A stretch of DNA of 64,000 nt from Robiginitomaculum sp. (GCA_021776565.1 JAJFFQ010000034.1:62001-126000), one strand, 5' to 3'. Positions 27,824 to 37,883 are shown, numbered from the stretch's first letter. Made by a program: numbers and translations. Notes: a model not told the origin generated them from the sequence alone.

Positions 27824-28498
27824 ATGCCAGCATTAAATGGATTAGGGTTAAACCTTGCCGCTTCAAACACCCAGACGGCTGGCACAGCCCTCGCCGATGA
27901 TTTTGATACGTTCCTTGTGTTGCTAACGGAGCAACTCAAAAACCAGGATCCACTTAGTCCACTGGATTCAAATGAGTTTGTAGGCCAGTTGGTACAATTT
28001 TCCGGGGTTGAACAGCAGATTGCCCAGAACCGTAATCTGGAATCCCTTATCAATCTTAATGCGGTTAATTCTGCCACCTCTGCGGTCAGTTTTATTGGCA
28101 AGGAAGTCGATGTCCTTGGCCCGACCGCCGATCTTGTCAATGGCAGTGCCAAATGGACGTATGCCAGTGATGCTGGTGCCAGTTCAGTCACTATTCTAGT
28201 CAAGGATGCCAACGGAAAAATTGTCTTCCAGGCCGAGGGTGATACCGGCAATGGCGATCACAGCTTTATCTGGAATGGACGTGATAACTTTGGCACGGCC
28301 CTCCCGGATGGGCCTTATGATCTGGAGGTCAGTGCGCTGGATGAAGATGGTAATTTACTGTCCACATCTGTTTCCACCAGCCTTGTTATTACCGGTGCAG
28401 ATTTTTCAGGGGTGGAGCCAGCCTTGCTGGTTGGTGACACCCGTATCGCCTTTGCCAATATCCTTGCGGTTCGTGACCGCTCAACTCTCAATACTTAA
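27824..28498 (+). CDS. flgD: Flagellar hook cap / hook assembly protein FlgD
   Basis: A 224-residue scaffold that caps the growing hook. The N-terminal FlgD signature is FDTFLVLLTEQLKNQDPLSP followed by LDSNEFVGQLVQFSGVEQQ (about 25-65). The C-terminal half has the Ig/tudor-like FlgD fold with NGDHSFIWNGRDNFGTALPD and GPYDLEVSALDEDG. Normal length. It lies 9 bp after fliK and 82 bp before flgE, whose gap shows no convincing promoter. Confidence 0.93.
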   Translation: MPALNGLGLNLAASNTQTAGTALADDFDTFLVLLTEQLKNQDPLSPLDSNEFVGQLVQFSGVEQQIAQNRNLESLINLNAVNSATSAVSFIGKEVDVLGPTADLVNGSAKWTYASDAGASSVTILVKDANGKIVFQAEGDTGNGDHSFIWNGRDNFGTALPDGPYDLEVSALDEDGNLLSTSVSTSLVITGADFSGVEPALLVGDTRIAFANILAVRDRSTLNT

Positions 28499-28580
28499 AC
28501 CACGGGATCCAGAATGGTGATCCTTTTTCTGAAGCAGAAGCTCCTCAAAAAACAGGCATTATAAATATCAGGAGCAAAAA

Positions 28581-29966
28581 ATGTCACTTTATTCAGCACT
28601 CACTATCGGGGTTGCCGGCCTGCGCGCCAATTCATCTGCGCTTAGCGGCATTTCCAATAATATCGCCAATATCAACACGGTTGGTTATAAACGCACCCGG
28701 TCGGATTTTTCTTCACTGGTTACGTCCTCTGCGAATATCAGCAATCTTGATGCCGGTGCCGGTGTATCGGCAGGCTCTCAGCGCCTGATCTCGGAACAGG
28801 GACAATTACAATCTTCCAGTTCAACGACTGATCTGGGCATTGCCGGTTCTGGCTTCTTTGTTGTGGGTACCGCCGTTCAAAATGGTGCCGCGAATGATGC
28901 GTTGCGCTTTACCCGGGCCGGTAATTTTGCACCGGACGAGCAAGGTTTTCTGAAAAATGCAGCGGGTTATTATTTAAGAGGCTGGGCCGCACAAGCCAAT
29001 GGCAGCTTTAGTAACAATGCTTCAGACATAACGGCATTGTCCACAGTCAACATCGCCTCGATCAGTGGTGCTTCACAACCGACCAGCACGATGCAATTCA
29101 ACGGTAATCTCAAAGCCAGTCAGGCAGTGTCTGCGGCTGAGGCAACCTATGCAGCAACGGTCTCAACAACCAATATGGCATCGGGCGGGGTTACCCCGGA
29201 CTTTGTGCGAACGGTTCAGGTGTTTGACAGTCAGGGCGGCGTTCGCAATGTCAATCTTGCCTTTTTGAAAAGCAGTGCGGCAGCCAATACATGGCATGTT
29301 GAGGTTTATGCCTCTCCGGCCAGCGACGTTGCCATTGGTGCACCTCTGGTTGATGGTCAACTTGCTACGGGCAATGTGGTGTTTGATGCCAATGGTAAAT
29401 TTGATGCTGCGGCATCCATGCCCTTGAACCTGGCCTTTGGTGCTTCATCAGCGGGTGCGCCAGCTGCCGGTGCCGTGAATTGGGCCGCCGGGCTTGGTAT
29501 TGCTGCACAAACCATCAATATCAGCCTGGGTACGGCGGGTGCCTCAGGGGGGTTGACCCAGTTTGATTCCACCTCCGTTCTCGACTCGTCCATCGTTGAT
29601 GGCACCATATTTGGCACACTGACCGGGGTTGATGTGGATGCACAAGGTTTTGTTATCGCCAGTTTTTCAAATGGCGTTACACAAAAAATCTATCAGGTTC
29701 CCCTGGCCACCTTCATCAATCCAAACGGATTAAATGCCGAAGATGGTGATGCCTTTAGTTTGGCACAAAACTCAGGCTCGCTAAACCTTAAAGCTGCAGG
29801 GAACGGGGTAGGCAAGGTTGCCTCGAAAACCCTGGAAGGCTCGAATGTTGATCTGGCTGAGGAGTTTACCAATTTGATTACAGTACAACGAGCGTATTCG
29901 GCGTCATCGAAAATTATCACGACGGCTGATGAAATGCTCGACGAACTTATCAGGATCAAACGATAA
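28581..29966 (+). CDS. flgE: Flagellar hook protein FlgE
   Basis: A 461-residue structural subunit of the hook. The N-terminal rod/hook motif starts MSLYSALTIGVAGLRANSSA and continues LSGISNNIANINTVGYKRT. The C terminus ends in SNVDLAEEFTNLITVQRAYS and ASSKIITTADEMLDELIRIK, the family coiled-coil end. The centre is Ala/Gly/Ser-rich as in surface hook domains. Caggagcaaaa upstream of the ATG is a good ribosome site. Transcription probably comes from the fliK promoter and ends at the hairpin after the stop. Confidence 0.94.
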   Translation: MSLYSALTIGVAGLRANSSALSGISNNIANINTVGYKRTRSDFSSLVTSSANISNLDAGAGVSAGSQRLISEQGQLQSSSSTTDLGIAGSGFFVVGTAVQNGAANDALRFTRAGNFAPDEQGFLKNAAGYYLRGWAAQANGSFSNNASDITALSTVNIASISGASQPTSTMQFNGNLKASQAVSAAEATYAATVSTTNMASGGVTPDFVRTVQVFDSQGGVRNVNLAFLKSSAAANTWHVEVYASPASDVAIGAPLVDGQLATGNVVFDANGKFDAAASMPLNLAFGASSAGAPAAGAVNWAAGLGIAAQTINISLGTAGASGGLTQFDSTSVLDSSIVDGTIFGTLTGVDVDAQGFVIASFSNGVTQKIYQVPLATFINPNGLNAEDGDAFSLAQNSGSLNLKAAGNGVGKVASKTLEGSNVDLAEEFTNLITVQRAYSASSKIITTADEMLDELIRIKR

Positions 29967-29975
29967 CGGACTAAT

Positions 29976-30000
29976 CCCCTCCGGTTAATGGCCGGAGGGG
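29976..30000 (+). terminator. Hairpin terminator after flgE
   Basis: A perfect 9-bp stem CCCCTCCGG/CCGGAGGGG with a 7-base loop starts nine bases after the flgE stop. An ATTTAATT tract follows rather than a pure T run. It separates the hook genes from sciP. Confidence 0.65.
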
Positions 30001-30130
30001 ATTTAATTAAAATTGTGGTTAGGTTTTTTGGGAGGAATTCACCAGCTTTGTTTGCCGGATATTTAAGGTCTTTGGTTAAGGTCACAACCAGAGACAGACA
30101 ATGTCCGCTTAAAAGATGGGAACGGGTGAT

Positions 30131-30403
30131 ATGGGCTACGCAAGAAAAGCACGAGAAACACTGGTTATTGGGCCTGATGGCAGTCCTTTAACACTGGCAG
30201 ATCTGCCAAGGCCGGAAACACGGCGATGGGTCATCAGGCGCAAGGCCGAAGTGGTGGCAGCCGTTCGCGGCGGTTTGCTGACTTTGGAGGATGCGTGTAA
30301 TCGCTACCGACTGACGGTTGAAGAGTTTCTGGGTTGGCAACAAATGATTGATCGACATGGCCTTGCTGGTCTGCGCACAACCAAAGTGCAGCAGTACCGC
30401 TAG
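30131..30403 (+). CDS. sciP: CtrA inhibitor SciP (DUF1153)
   Basis: A 90-residue helix-turn-helix protein that, in Caulobacter, binds CtrA and blocks its transcriptional activation in swarmer cells. Sequence features are MGYARKARETLVIGPDGSPL, TLADLPRPETRRWVIRRKAE and the HTH part LTLEDACNRYRLTVEEFLGW. The C terminus LRTTKVQQYR is typical of the family. The ATG at 30131 is preferred (GGGAACGGG upstream); one at 30116 adds five residues. As I recall, sciP also sits between flgE and fliF in Caulobacter. It is flanked by terminators on both sides and so is probably transcribed alone. Confidence 0.93.
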   Translation: MGYARKARETLVIGPDGSPLTLADLPRPETRRWVIRRKAEVVAAVRGGLLTLEDACNRYRLTVEEFLGWQQMIDRHGLAGLRTTKVQQYR

Positions 30404-30432
30404 TGAGCGCAAATCCTAAGCAAATCTGAACA

Positions 30433-30467
30433 AAAGAGCCGGTTGTTTACCTTCCGGCTCTTTTTTT
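30433..30467 (+). terminator. Rho-independent terminator after sciP
   Basis: AAAGAGCCGG (30433-30442) pairs with CCGGCTCTTT (30454-30463) and the T run continues to 30467. It is a strong T-tailed hairpin 30 bases after the sciP stop, isolating sciP from fliF. Confidence 0.88.
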
Positions 30468-30497
30468 ATGCTTTTTCATGCCTCTGTGTCGGTTTCA

Positions 30498-30512
30498 TTA
30501 AGTATACGTTTA
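30498..30512 (+). promoter_or_regulatory. Candidate CtrA box upstream of fliF
   Basis: TTAA-N7-TTTA at 30498-30512 differs by one base from the CtrA consensus TTAA-N7-TTAA and lies about 65 bases before the fliF GTG. In Caulobacter the fliF operon is a CtrA-activated early flagellar operon. A one-mismatch site can occur by chance. Confidence 0.4.
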
Positions 30513-30577
30513 CGACGTGATGGGAAATTCCTGCCTAGTGAAGTGTGCAAAAGTGCGTTTTCAGGACAGGAAAATAA

Positions 30578-32239
30578 GTGAACAGTCTTCTTAATACGCT
30601 TAACCAGTTTGGCCCTATGCGGCTAATAATCATTTTGGGTGTTACCGTTGGCGTCACATTGGCGCTGATGATGATGGCATTAAATATCGGTTCAGCTGAA
30701 AAGGCGCTGCTTTATTCCGGGCTTGATCTTAAAGAGGCCTCAGAAATTGGTGCGCGTCTCGACCAGATGGGCATCGCCTATGAGACGGGCGCTGGCGGAT
30801 CAACGATTATGGTGCCGCGCAAAAAAGTTGATATGGCGCGCATGGCCCTTGCCGGGGAAAACTTGCCCAGTTCAGGTTCCATGGGCTATGAAATTTTTGA
30901 CAAAACCGGGGCAATGGGCCAAACCAGCTTTGCCCAAAATACCTCCATGTTACGCGCCATGCAGGGCGAACTGGAACGTACCATTACCACACTGGACGGG
31001 GTAAGTGCGGCACGGGTGCTTTTGGCTTTACCAACACGGGGCCTGTTTGAGCGCGAGGCACAGCAGGCCAAGGCATCTGTTATTGTACGCTTGCAGGTCA
31101 ATGTCATTGGGGTCACACAAACCCAGGCTATACGTCAGTTGGTGGCCAGTGCTGTACCCGGATTGAAAGCTGGCGCGGTTACGGTTGCTGATGAATCCGG
31201 GCGAGTTCTGGCGCGTCAGGATGATGGCCAGGGCGGCGGTGAAATTGCGGCCGGGCAACGGGCCAATACTGAGGCGGCTCTTGCCAGAAAAATAACCAGC
31301 ATGTTGCGCTCAATCACTGGCTCTGATGGTGTGCAGGTTCAGGTCAGTGCAGAACTTGATATGAAGCAGATAACAGAACAATCAACTATTTTTGACCCTG
31401 ATAATCGTGTAATTATTTCCAGCGATACGACCGAAGAAAACTCTGATGAGTCCGAAGCCAGGGAAGAGGGCGGGGTCAGCGTAGGGGCAAACGTACCAGG
31501 CGATACAACCACCACAGACGCGGCACCAAAATCCAATTCTGCCAGTTCACGCACTAACGAAATTGTTAATTACGGCAACTCAAAAACCGCTCGGACAACC
31601 GTTTACCAGTCAGGCGCAATCCGCCGTCTGTCTGTCGCTGTTGTCGTTGATGGCACGGTAAGTGCGGATGCTGATGGGGTTGAAACCTATACGCCGCGCA
31701 CCCCGGCACAGATGGGTGAGATTGAAGCTCTGGTCAAAACCGCCATTGGGTTTGATGCGGCGCGCGGGGATAATGTTACGGTCACCAACGTGCAGTTTTC
31801 CAGGCCGGCACCTATCGGCGAAACTGTCAAACCAGGGATGTTTTCTTTCGACAAGAATGACATCATGCGGGCGATTGAATTACTAATACTGGCGCTGGTT
31901 TCCATTGCCATGATGATCTTCATCGTCAAACCACTTGTAAGCGGCATTGCCAGTAATGGTGCAAGTGCTGGCCCGATGTTGGCCAGTGCGGGTGCGGCAC
32001 CGGCGCTTGCCGGGCCAGTCAACACTACCGCCCCATCAATACCAGCAGGAGGAATGACTTCTGAGACAATGGAAGCATTGCCAGCACCGCAAGGTAATAC
32101 GAATATGCAAGAGACTATCGATGTTGCCAGGATTCAGGGTCAGGTAAAAACCTCCTCAATCAATCAGGTTTCAGAGATCGTAGATTCCAATCCTGAGGAA
32201 ACCGTTTCGGTTCTGCGCTCCTGGTTGCATGAGGCATAA
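30578..32239 (+). CDS. fliF: Flagellar MS-ring protein FliF
   Basis: A 553-residue inner-membrane ring protein. GTG start at 30578 after AGGACAGGAAAATAA. First membrane span at about 14-36, then the YscJ/FliF domain with [20 protein letters not shown] and the [15 protein letters not shown]-like segment ([19 protein letters not shown]). A second periplasmic region precedes a Ser/Asn/Glu-rich stretch and the second span near 430-455. The C-terminal FliG-binding tail ends [17 protein letters not shown]. It starts the operon fliF-fliG-fliH-fliN-flbD-flhA, with two bases between it and fliG. Confidence 0.95.
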   Translation: MNSLLNTLNQFGPMRLIIILGVTVGVTLALMMMALNIGSAEKALLYSGLDLKEASEIGARLDQMGIAYETGAGGSTIMVPRKKVDMARMALAGENLPSSGSMGYEIFDKTGAMGQTSFAQNTSMLRAMQGELERTITTLDGVSAARVLLALPTRGLFEREAQQAKASVIVRLQVNVIGVTQTQAIRQLVASAVPGLKAGAVTVADESGRVLARQDDGQGGGEIAAGQRANTEAALARKITSMLRSITGSDGVQVQVSAELDMKQITEQSTIFDPDNRVIISSDTTEENSDESEAREEGGVSVGANVPGDTTTTDAAPKSNSASSRTNEIVNYGNSKTARTTVYQSGAIRRLSVAVVVDGTVSADADGVETYTPRTPAQMGEIEALVKTAIGFDAARGDNVTVTNVQFSRPAPIGETVKPGMFSFDKNDIMRAIELLILALVSIAMMIFIVKPLVSGIASNGASAGPMLASAGAAPALAGPVNTTAPSIPAGGMTSETMEALPAPQGNTNMQETIDVARIQGQVKTSSINQVSEIVDSNPEETVSVLRSWLHEA

Positions 32240-32241
32240 AC

Positions 32242-33276
32242 ATGGCAAACGCAGCACAATCCCGACCAACAATAGACGACGTGACCCGCCTTAGCGGTGC
32301 GGACAAGGCCGCCATTATACTGCTGGCTCTGGGCGAAGAGCATCACCAGCTTTGGGAGTTAATGGATGAGGAGGAGATTAAGGAAATTTCTCAGGCCATG
32401 TCCAATCTGGGTAACGTCACTGCCTCTGCGGTAGAAAAACTGATTGTCGAGTTTGTCGGCCAAATGTCCAATACTGGATCTCTGATGGGTTCCTATGACG
32501 CCACCCAACGCCTTCTCACCAAGTTTATGCCGGACGATAAGGTCGAAAGCGTCATGGAGGAAATCCGTGGCCCGGCTGGACGCACCATGTGGGACAAGCT
32601 GGGCAATGTGAATGAAGGCGTGTTGGCCAATTATCTGAAAAATGAATATCCGCAAACGGTGGCTGTGGTTCTGTCCAAAGTGAAAGCCGACCACGCATCG
32701 CGGGTATTAAGTGCGCTACCGGAAGAATTTTCTTTAGAAGTGGTCATGCGCATGTTGCGGATGGAACCGGTTCAAAAAGAAATTATGGATGAAATCGAGG
32801 CCACACTGCGCCGTGAATTCATGTCCAATCTGGCCAGAACCAACAAGCGTGACAGCCATGAAATGATGGCCGATATTTTCAATAATTTTGACCGCCAGAC
32901 TGAAAACCGGTTTTTGGCGGCGCTGGAAGAGCGTAATCGTGATGCATCAGAACGTATTCGGTCTCTCATGTTTGTTTATGAAGACCTGCAAAAGCTCGAT
33001 CCGGGCGGTGCGCAAACTTTGCTGCGAGCTGTCGATAAAGAACAGTTGGGTCTGGCCATGAAAGGCGCGTCAGAGGCACTTCGAGATCTGTTTTTCTCGA
33101 ATATGTCCGAGCGGGCTGCAAAAATTTTACGTGAAGATATGGAGGCCATGGGGCCGGTGCGTCTCAAGGATGTTGAGGGCGCGCAGCAATTGATGGTCAA
33201 CCTCGCCAAGGATCTTGCCGCCAAAGGTGAGATTTTGTTGGCAGACGGTGGCGCAGATGATGAGTTGGTTTATTAA
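32242..33276 (+). CDS. fliG: Flagellar motor switch protein FliG
   Basis: A 344-residue rotor protein linking FliF to the C ring and carrying the torque-generating charged helix. Three-domain layout: N-terminal [20 protein letters not shown], middle domain with the EHPQ-like [20 protein letters not shown] and [14 protein letters not shown], and a C-terminal domain with [20 protein letters not shown] and [20 protein letters not shown]. Length is normal for FliG. It follows fliF after two bases and precedes the FliH-like gene by one. Confidence 0.96.
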   Translation: MANAAQSRPTIDDVTRLSGADKAAIILLALGEEHHQLWELMDEEEIKEISQAMSNLGNVTASAVEKLIVEFVGQMSNTGSLMGSYDATQRLLTKFMPDDKVESVMEEIRGPAGRTMWDKLGNVNEGVLANYLKNEYPQTVAVVLSKVKADHASRVLSALPEEFSLEVVMRMLRMEPVQKEIMDEIEATLRREFMSNLARTNKRDSHEMMADIFNNFDRQTENRFLAALEERNRDASERIRSLMFVYEDLQKLDPGGAQTLLRAVDKEQLGLAMKGASEALRDLFFSNMSERAAKILREDMEAMGPVRLKDVEGAQQLMVNLAKDLAAKGEILLADGGADDELVY

Positions 33277-33277
33277 C

Positions 33278-33949
33278 ATGAGTACCAATTCGGCAACTAA
33301 ATACGTGTTTGATACAGAGTTTGCCTCTGACGGGACGATATTGCGTGATGGTGATAGCTACCGGATGCATTTCACCCGCGAGGAAATGCAGATCGAACGG
33401 GACAAGGCGTTTGCAGAAGGACAACAGGCGGCTCTGGTCAAAGCAGAAGAACAATCGTGCGCCCATTTGAAGGCGCTTTGCGAACAAAGCACGCAAATTC
33501 TCTCCACATTTAAGGCCCATAGTGATGAGTGCCGTTCACAAGCTATTGATCTGGTATTGGTTGCTGCCCGAAAAATCGCTGGTACCGCTCTGGAACAGTA
33601 TCCTGATGAACGGGTGCAGGGCGTGGTTGGCGATGTTCTCAAGGATTTACGCGGCGCGGCGCGCCTGGTCATCATCTGTCCCGAAGGGGTCTCGGACGCT
33701 GCCAAACAGGGCTTGCAAGATTTGGCCAAAGACAATGACTTTAATGGTGCGCTGGTTTTTCGTTGCGCCGAAAATGCTGAACCGGGCGATGTGGTGCTGG
33801 AATGGGCGCAAGGCGAGATATGCGTCAATACTGCGGAGATTGCCGACAGGGTTGAAAGCACTGTTCGGCATTGGCTGTCGGCCACCCAGGCGCAAGAGAG
33901 CCAATATGACCTTTTTGCCGCAAAAAATGACTCCGAGGAAGGAAAATAA
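33278..33949 (+). CDS. fliH: Flagellar export ATPase regulator FliH-like (FlbE)
   Basis: A 223-residue cytoplasmic coiled-coil protein, start ATG at 33278 right after the fliG stop; extension upstream would overlap fliG. The N terminus contains FTREEMQIERDKAFAEGQQA and a helical middle. The C-terminal domain with IDLVLVAARKIAGTALEQYP, DERVQGVVGDVLKDLRGAAR and AEPGDVVLEWAQGEI is the FliH/YscL-type ATPase-binding part. Alphaproteobacterial relatives at this place in the operon are called FliH or FlbE. It regulates FliI, which is encoded 5 kb downstream on the other strand. Confidence 0.8.
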   Translation: MSTNSATKYVFDTEFASDGTILRDGDSYRMHFTREEMQIERDKAFAEGQQAALVKAEEQSCAHLKALCEQSTQILSTFKAHSDECRSQAIDLVLVAARKIAGTALEQYPDERVQGVVGDVLKDLRGAARLVIICPEGVSDAAKQGLQDLAKDNDFNGALVFRCAENAEPGDVVLEWAQGEICVNTAEIADRVESTVRHWLSATQAQESQYDLFAAKNDSEEGK

Positions 33950-33952
33950 TTT

Positions 33953-34327
33953 ATGCCCGATAATGAAGCTGATCTTGAACTGGAAGACTTTGACAAGCCA
34001 GGTGATGCTCCGGTGGATGAAATTCCGCCTGATGCGCCCCCTGCGGCTGTTGCCGAGGATGAAGAGCCAAAAACCGCCGCTGAACTTGCACCGGTTTATG
34101 ATGTTCCTGTTCGCATATCTGCCGTGCTTGGCAAAACAAAAATTAACGTAAACGAATTGCTGGCCCTGGGTCAGGGTTCTATTCTGGAACTGGATCGAAA
34201 AGTAGGTGAAGCTATTGATATTTATGTCAATAATAGATTAGTCGCCAGAGGCGAAGTGGTGATTGTGGATGAACAACTTGGCGTCACCATGACGGAAATT
34301 ATCAAGGAAGACGGTAGCGGTAACTGA
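33953..34327 (+). CDS. fliN: Flagellar motor switch protein FliN
   Basis: A 124-residue C-ring protein. The first 40 residues are acidic and Pro/Ala-rich. The C-terminal SpoA domain has VYDVPVRISAVLGKTKINVN, ELLALGQGSILELDRKVGEA and YVNNRLVARGEVVIVDEQLG. AGGAAGGAAAATAATT precedes the ATG, three bases after fliH. Length and domain are normal. Confidence 0.94.
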   Translation: MPDNEADLELEDFDKPGDAPVDEIPPDAPPAAVAEDEEPKTAAELAPVYDVPVRISAVLGKTKINVNELLALGQGSILELDRKVGEAIDIYVNNRLVARGEVVIVDEQLGVTMTEIIKEDGSGN

Positions 34328-34358
34328 TGGGCGCTAATCGACTAAAAAGGAGAATAAA

Positions 34359-35738
34359 ATGCGGGTATTGATTATCGGGAGCCTTGACGGCCAGCTTGGT
34401 GAAGCCACTAAAATTGCCATGAATAATGGTGCCAAAGTTGCCCATGTTGAGGGCATTGAGGCGGCGATGAAGGCCTTGCGCGCCGGGCAGGGAGCAGACC
34501 TGTTAATGGCTGATATTGGTCATGATATTGCCAGACTGGCATCGGCATTAAAGGCCGAGCGTATTCATGTGCCCATTGTGGCCTGTGGGGTCTCTGCAAC
34601 GCCCTCCGCCGCCGCCGCCGCCATTCGTGCCGGGGCAAAGGAATTTATTCCACTGCCACCCGATACAGACCTTATCGCTGCTGTGTTGGCGGCGGTTGCC
34701 GACGATGAGCGCCCGATGATTGCGCGCGATCCGGTCATCCGCCAGGTGGTGACACTGGCCGACCAGATTGCGCCATCCAACGCATCAATTCTAATCACCG
34801 GAGAATCGGGTTCTGGCAAAGAGGTGATGGCTCGTTATGTTCATGAAAAATCCAAACGTGCTGCCAAGTCTTTTATTTCTATCAATTGTGCGGCAATTCC
34901 GGATAACTTGCTGGAATCAGAACTTTTCGGGCATGAAAAAGGCGCGTTTACTGGCGCCATTGCCCGACGCATCGGCAAATTTGAAGAGGCCGACGGTGGC
35001 ACCTTGCTGCTCGATGAAATCTCTGAAATGGATGCGCGTTTGCAGGCTAAACTGCTGCGTGCCATTCAGGAACGCGAGATCGACAGGGTAGGCGGTTCCC
35101 GTCCGGTCAAAGTGGATATTCGGATTTTGGCAACATCAAACCGCGACCTGGCTTTGGCGGTTCGTGATGGCAGCTTTCGCGAAGATTTGTTGTTTCGCCT
35201 GAATGTTGTTAATCTGAAACTGCCGCCCTTACGTGATCGCCCGGGCGATATTGCGGCACTGGCGGATCATTTTTCAGCGCGCTATGCCGCCGCCAACGGC
35301 GTTGCTGTGCGCCCGATCTCTGATGCGGCTCGCCACATCCTTCTCAATCGTACATGGCCGGGCAATGTTCGTGAGCTGGAAAATGCCATGCACCGGGCGG
35401 TATTATTGGCCGAAGGTGATGAAATTGGCCCTGATGCCTTGCGCGCGCCTGATGGGACAAAAATGGGTGAAATTGCTCCGCGCGGCGTGGCTGAAGCGGC
35501 GGCAGAAGCGGCGCAGGTTTCTGTGCAGAGCACAGTTGGTTTGACGGTCGCGCAGGTCGAACAAGACCTAATACTGGATACTCTGGATCATTGCCTGGGT
35601 AATCGAACTCACGCAGCCAATATTTTAGGTATTTCCATTCGTACCTTGCGCAACAAGCTTAAAATTTACGCGGAACATGGTGCCTCTGTACCCATGCCTG
35701 GCGGTGAGCGCAATCGGGGCGTTGGTGCCGCGGCCTGA
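34359..35738 (+). CDS. flbD: Sigma-54 activator FlbD with atypical receiver domain
   Basis: A 459-residue enhancer-binding protein that activates late flagellar sigma-54 promoters. N-terminal receiver-like domain (about 1-115), AAA+ domain (about 120-345) with Walker A GESGSGKEV, the sigma-54 contact loop GAFTGA in ELFGHEKGAFTGAIARRIGK, and Walker B GGTLLLDEISEM. A Fis-type HTH is at the C terminus (LGNRTHAANILGISIRTLRN). The receiver starts RVLIIGSLDGQ and lacks the usual acidic pair, and no KPF-type lysine is in place, so it is probably not controlled by ordinary phosphorylation. In Caulobacter FlbD is controlled through FliX, which is not in this window. AAGGAG ribosome site; likely targets are the promoters near 26 kb. 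Confidence 0.93.
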   Translation: MRVLIIGSLDGQLGEATKIAMNNGAKVAHVEGIEAAMKALRAGQGADLLMADIGHDIARLASALKAERIHVPIVACGVSATPSAAAAAIRAGAKEFIPLPPDTDLIAAVLAAVADDERPMIARDPVIRQVVTLADQIAPSNASILITGESGSGKEVMARYVHEKSKRAAKSFISINCAAIPDNLLESELFGHEKGAFTGAIARRIGKFEEADGGTLLLDEISEMDARLQAKLLRAIQEREIDRVGGSRPVKVDIRILATSNRDLALAVRDGSFREDLLFRLNVVNLKLPPLRDRPGDIAALADHFSARYAAANGVAVRPISDAARHILLNRTWPGNVRELENAMHRAVLLAEGDEIGPDALRAPDGTKMGEIAPRGVAEAAAEAAQVSVQSTVGLTVAQVEQDLILDTLDHCLGNRTHAANILGISIRTLRNKLKIYAEHGASVPMPGGERNRGVGAAA

Positions 35739-35771
35739 ATGATGTTTGTAAGCGCGTTCCAAGGATTATAG

Positions 35772-37883
35772 ATGGCTGAAAGCGCAGACATAGGATCGCC
35801 CGATACCGGGTTGAGCGCGCAAAGTTTTGCCAAAGCGATCTTGCGCGGCGATGTGGCGCTGGCCGTTGGTATTGTTGCCATTTTGGTCATGCTGATCGTG
35901 CCGATGCCAAAATGGCTGCTGGACATTGCTCTGGCAGTTTCTATATCTTTTTCTGTGCTGGTATTGATGACGGCACTGTTTATCCGCAAACCATTGGAGT
36001 TTAGTGCCTTTCCTGCCGTATTGCTGATCGCCACCATGCTCAGGCTTGGGCTTAACCTGGCCTCTACACGCCTAATTTTATCCGATGGTGCGCAAGGTTC
36101 TGATGCAGCGGGGGAGATTATCCGCGCCTTCGGTGCGCTGATTACCCAGGGCAATTATGTCATTGGCATTATTGTTTTTATCATATTGGTGATTGTTAAT
36201 TTTGTCGTGATTACCAAAGGCTCTGGCCGTATTGCCGAGGTGGCGGCCCGCTTTTCTCTGGATGCCATGCCGGGCAAGCAAATGGCCATTGATGCAGATC
36301 TGAGTTCAGGTCTTTTGAAAGAAGATGAAGCCCGGCAAAAACGTAAAGATCTTGAGGCAGAATCAAATTTTTACGGCTCTATGGATGGTGCTTCAAAATT
36401 TGTTCGAGGCGATGCGATAGCCGGGCTTCTCATTACAGCCATCAACATTATTGGTGGTATGATTATTGGCGTAGGCCAGGAAGGCATGCCGTTTGCGCAA
36501 GCCGCTTCAAATTATACCATGTTGACCATTGGTGACGGGCTGGTCAGCCAAATTCCAGCTTTGGTAATTTCCATTGCGGCGGGTCTTCTGGTCTCCAAGG
36601 CCGGGGTTGAAGGTGCGGCCGACAAGGCAATCTTTGCGCAGTTTACCGGTTATCCGCAAGGCCTTGTTATTGTCGCCGGGATTAGCCTGATTGCGGCACT
36701 TCTTCCGGGCATGCCGTTTGTGCCATTCGCCCTTATGGCTGCGCTTTTAGGTGGTGGTGCCTGGTCGCTTCACAGACGTAAAGCCATCGAGCGGACACGC
36801 ACCGCTGTGGCCGATGCCAGTGAAGCCAAAAAAGAAAATGAAAATACCGATCAACCTATATCCGAGAGCTTGCATATTGATGGCCTGAAGATCGAACTGG
36901 GTTATAATTTGCTCAGTCTTATCAACGATATGGAAGGGCGTCGCCTTACCGATCAGATCAAGGCCTTGCGTCGCCAGATGGCGCAGGAAATGGGATTTGT
37001 CATGCCGCCGGTGCGTATCTTGGATAATATGCAACTGTCCAATGATGACTATATGATCCGCGTCAAGGAGATAGATGCCGGGTCAGGCATGTTAAAACTT
37101 GGTCATTTACTGGTTATGGATCCTGCCGGAACGCAGGTTGAATTGCCAGGTGACCATGTGAAGGAGCCTACTTTTGGCTTGCCGGCGACCTGGATCACGG
37201 AGTCTTTACGTGAGGAAGCCACTTTTCGGGGACTGACAGTGGTTGATCCGGCAACGGTTCTGGCTACCCATCTGACCGAGATTTTGCGCGATAACATGCC
37301 TGATCTGCTTTCTTTTGCGGAGACGGAAAAACTGTTGGAAGGGCTTGGCAAGGAAGACAAAAAACTGCTGGAGGAAATCAGTCCATCACAAATCAGTCGC
37401 TCTGGCATACAACAGGTTGTGCAAGGCCTGTTGAAGGAGCGTGTTTCCATCCGTGATTTACCTGCCATTCTGGAGGCTATTGCCGAGGCCAGTGCCACAA
37501 CACAAAACCTTGGTGCCATTATTGAGCACGTGCGTACCCGCCTTGCGCGCCAATTATGTCATGCCTCGGCAGCACCGGATGGTTCGCTGCCAATGCTGGG
37601 GCTTTCGCCGGAATGGGAGCAGGCCTTTGCTGAAAACCTGATCGGCGATAATGAAAACCGTCAACTGTCTTTGCCGCCCTCAAAATTGCATGAATTTATC
37701 AATGCCGTGCGTGAAGCGTTTGATAAAGCCGCCGAGGGCGGTGATGCGCCGGTGTTGCTGACATCACCAGCAATTCGACCCTATGTGCGCTCAATCATTG
37801 AACGTTTTAGAGGGCAAACCATTGTCATGTCGCAAAATGAAATATATCCTAAGGCACGATTGAAAGTTGTGGGGCAAGTCTGA
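35772..37883 (+). CDS. flhA: Flagellar type III export protein FlhA
   Basis: A 703-residue inner-membrane export-gate component. About eight membrane spans fill residues 25-330. The conserved cytoplasmic FHIPEP-type loop is seen as PLEFSAFPAVLLIATMLRLG, LNLASTRLIL, and RFSLDAMPGKQMAIDADLSS. The large cytoplasmic domain (about 360-700) contains VRVKEIDAGSG-like YMIRVKEIDAGSGMLKLGHL and SREGIQ-like ISRSGIQQVVQGLLKERVSI, and ends RLKVVGQV. AAGGA precedes the ATG. Its stop TGA overlaps the next ATG by one base. Confidence 0.96.
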   Translation: MAESADIGSPDTGLSAQSFAKAILRGDVALAVGIVAILVMLIVPMPKWLLDIALAVSISFSVLVLMTALFIRKPLEFSAFPAVLLIATMLRLGLNLASTRLILSDGAQGSDAAGEIIRAFGALITQGNYVIGIIVFIILVIVNFVVITKGSGRIAEVAARFSLDAMPGKQMAIDADLSSGLLKEDEARQKRKDLEAESNFYGSMDGASKFVRGDAIAGLLITAINIIGGMIIGVGQEGMPFAQAASNYTMLTIGDGLVSQIPALVISIAAGLLVSKAGVEGAADKAIFAQFTGYPQGLVIVAGISLIAALLPGMPFVPFALMAALLGGGAWSLHRRKAIERTRTAVADASEAKKENENTDQPISESLHIDGLKIELGYNLLSLINDMEGRRLTDQIKALRRQMAQEMGFVMPPVRILDNMQLSNDDYMIRVKEIDAGSGMLKLGHLLVMDPAGTQVELPGDHVKEPTFGLPATWITESLREEATFRGLTVVDPATVLATHLTEILRDNMPDLLSFAETEKLLEGLGKEDKKLLEEISPSQISRSGIQQVVQGLLKERVSIRDLPAILEAIAEASATTQNLGAIIEHVRTRLARQLCHASAAPDGSLPMLGLSPEWEQAFAENLIGDNENRQLSLPPSKLHEFINAVREAFDKAAEGGDAPVLLTSPAIRPYVRSIIERFRGQTIVMSQNEIYPKARLKVVGQV

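Noticed and set aside
28499-28580. Separate sigma-54 promoter before flgE
   Set aside because: No GG-N10-GC pair was found in the gap; flgE is more likely read from the fliK promoter.
30063-30079. TTAA...TTAA pair upstream of sciP as a CtrA box
   Set aside because: The half sites are nine bases apart, not seven, so it does not meet the consensus.
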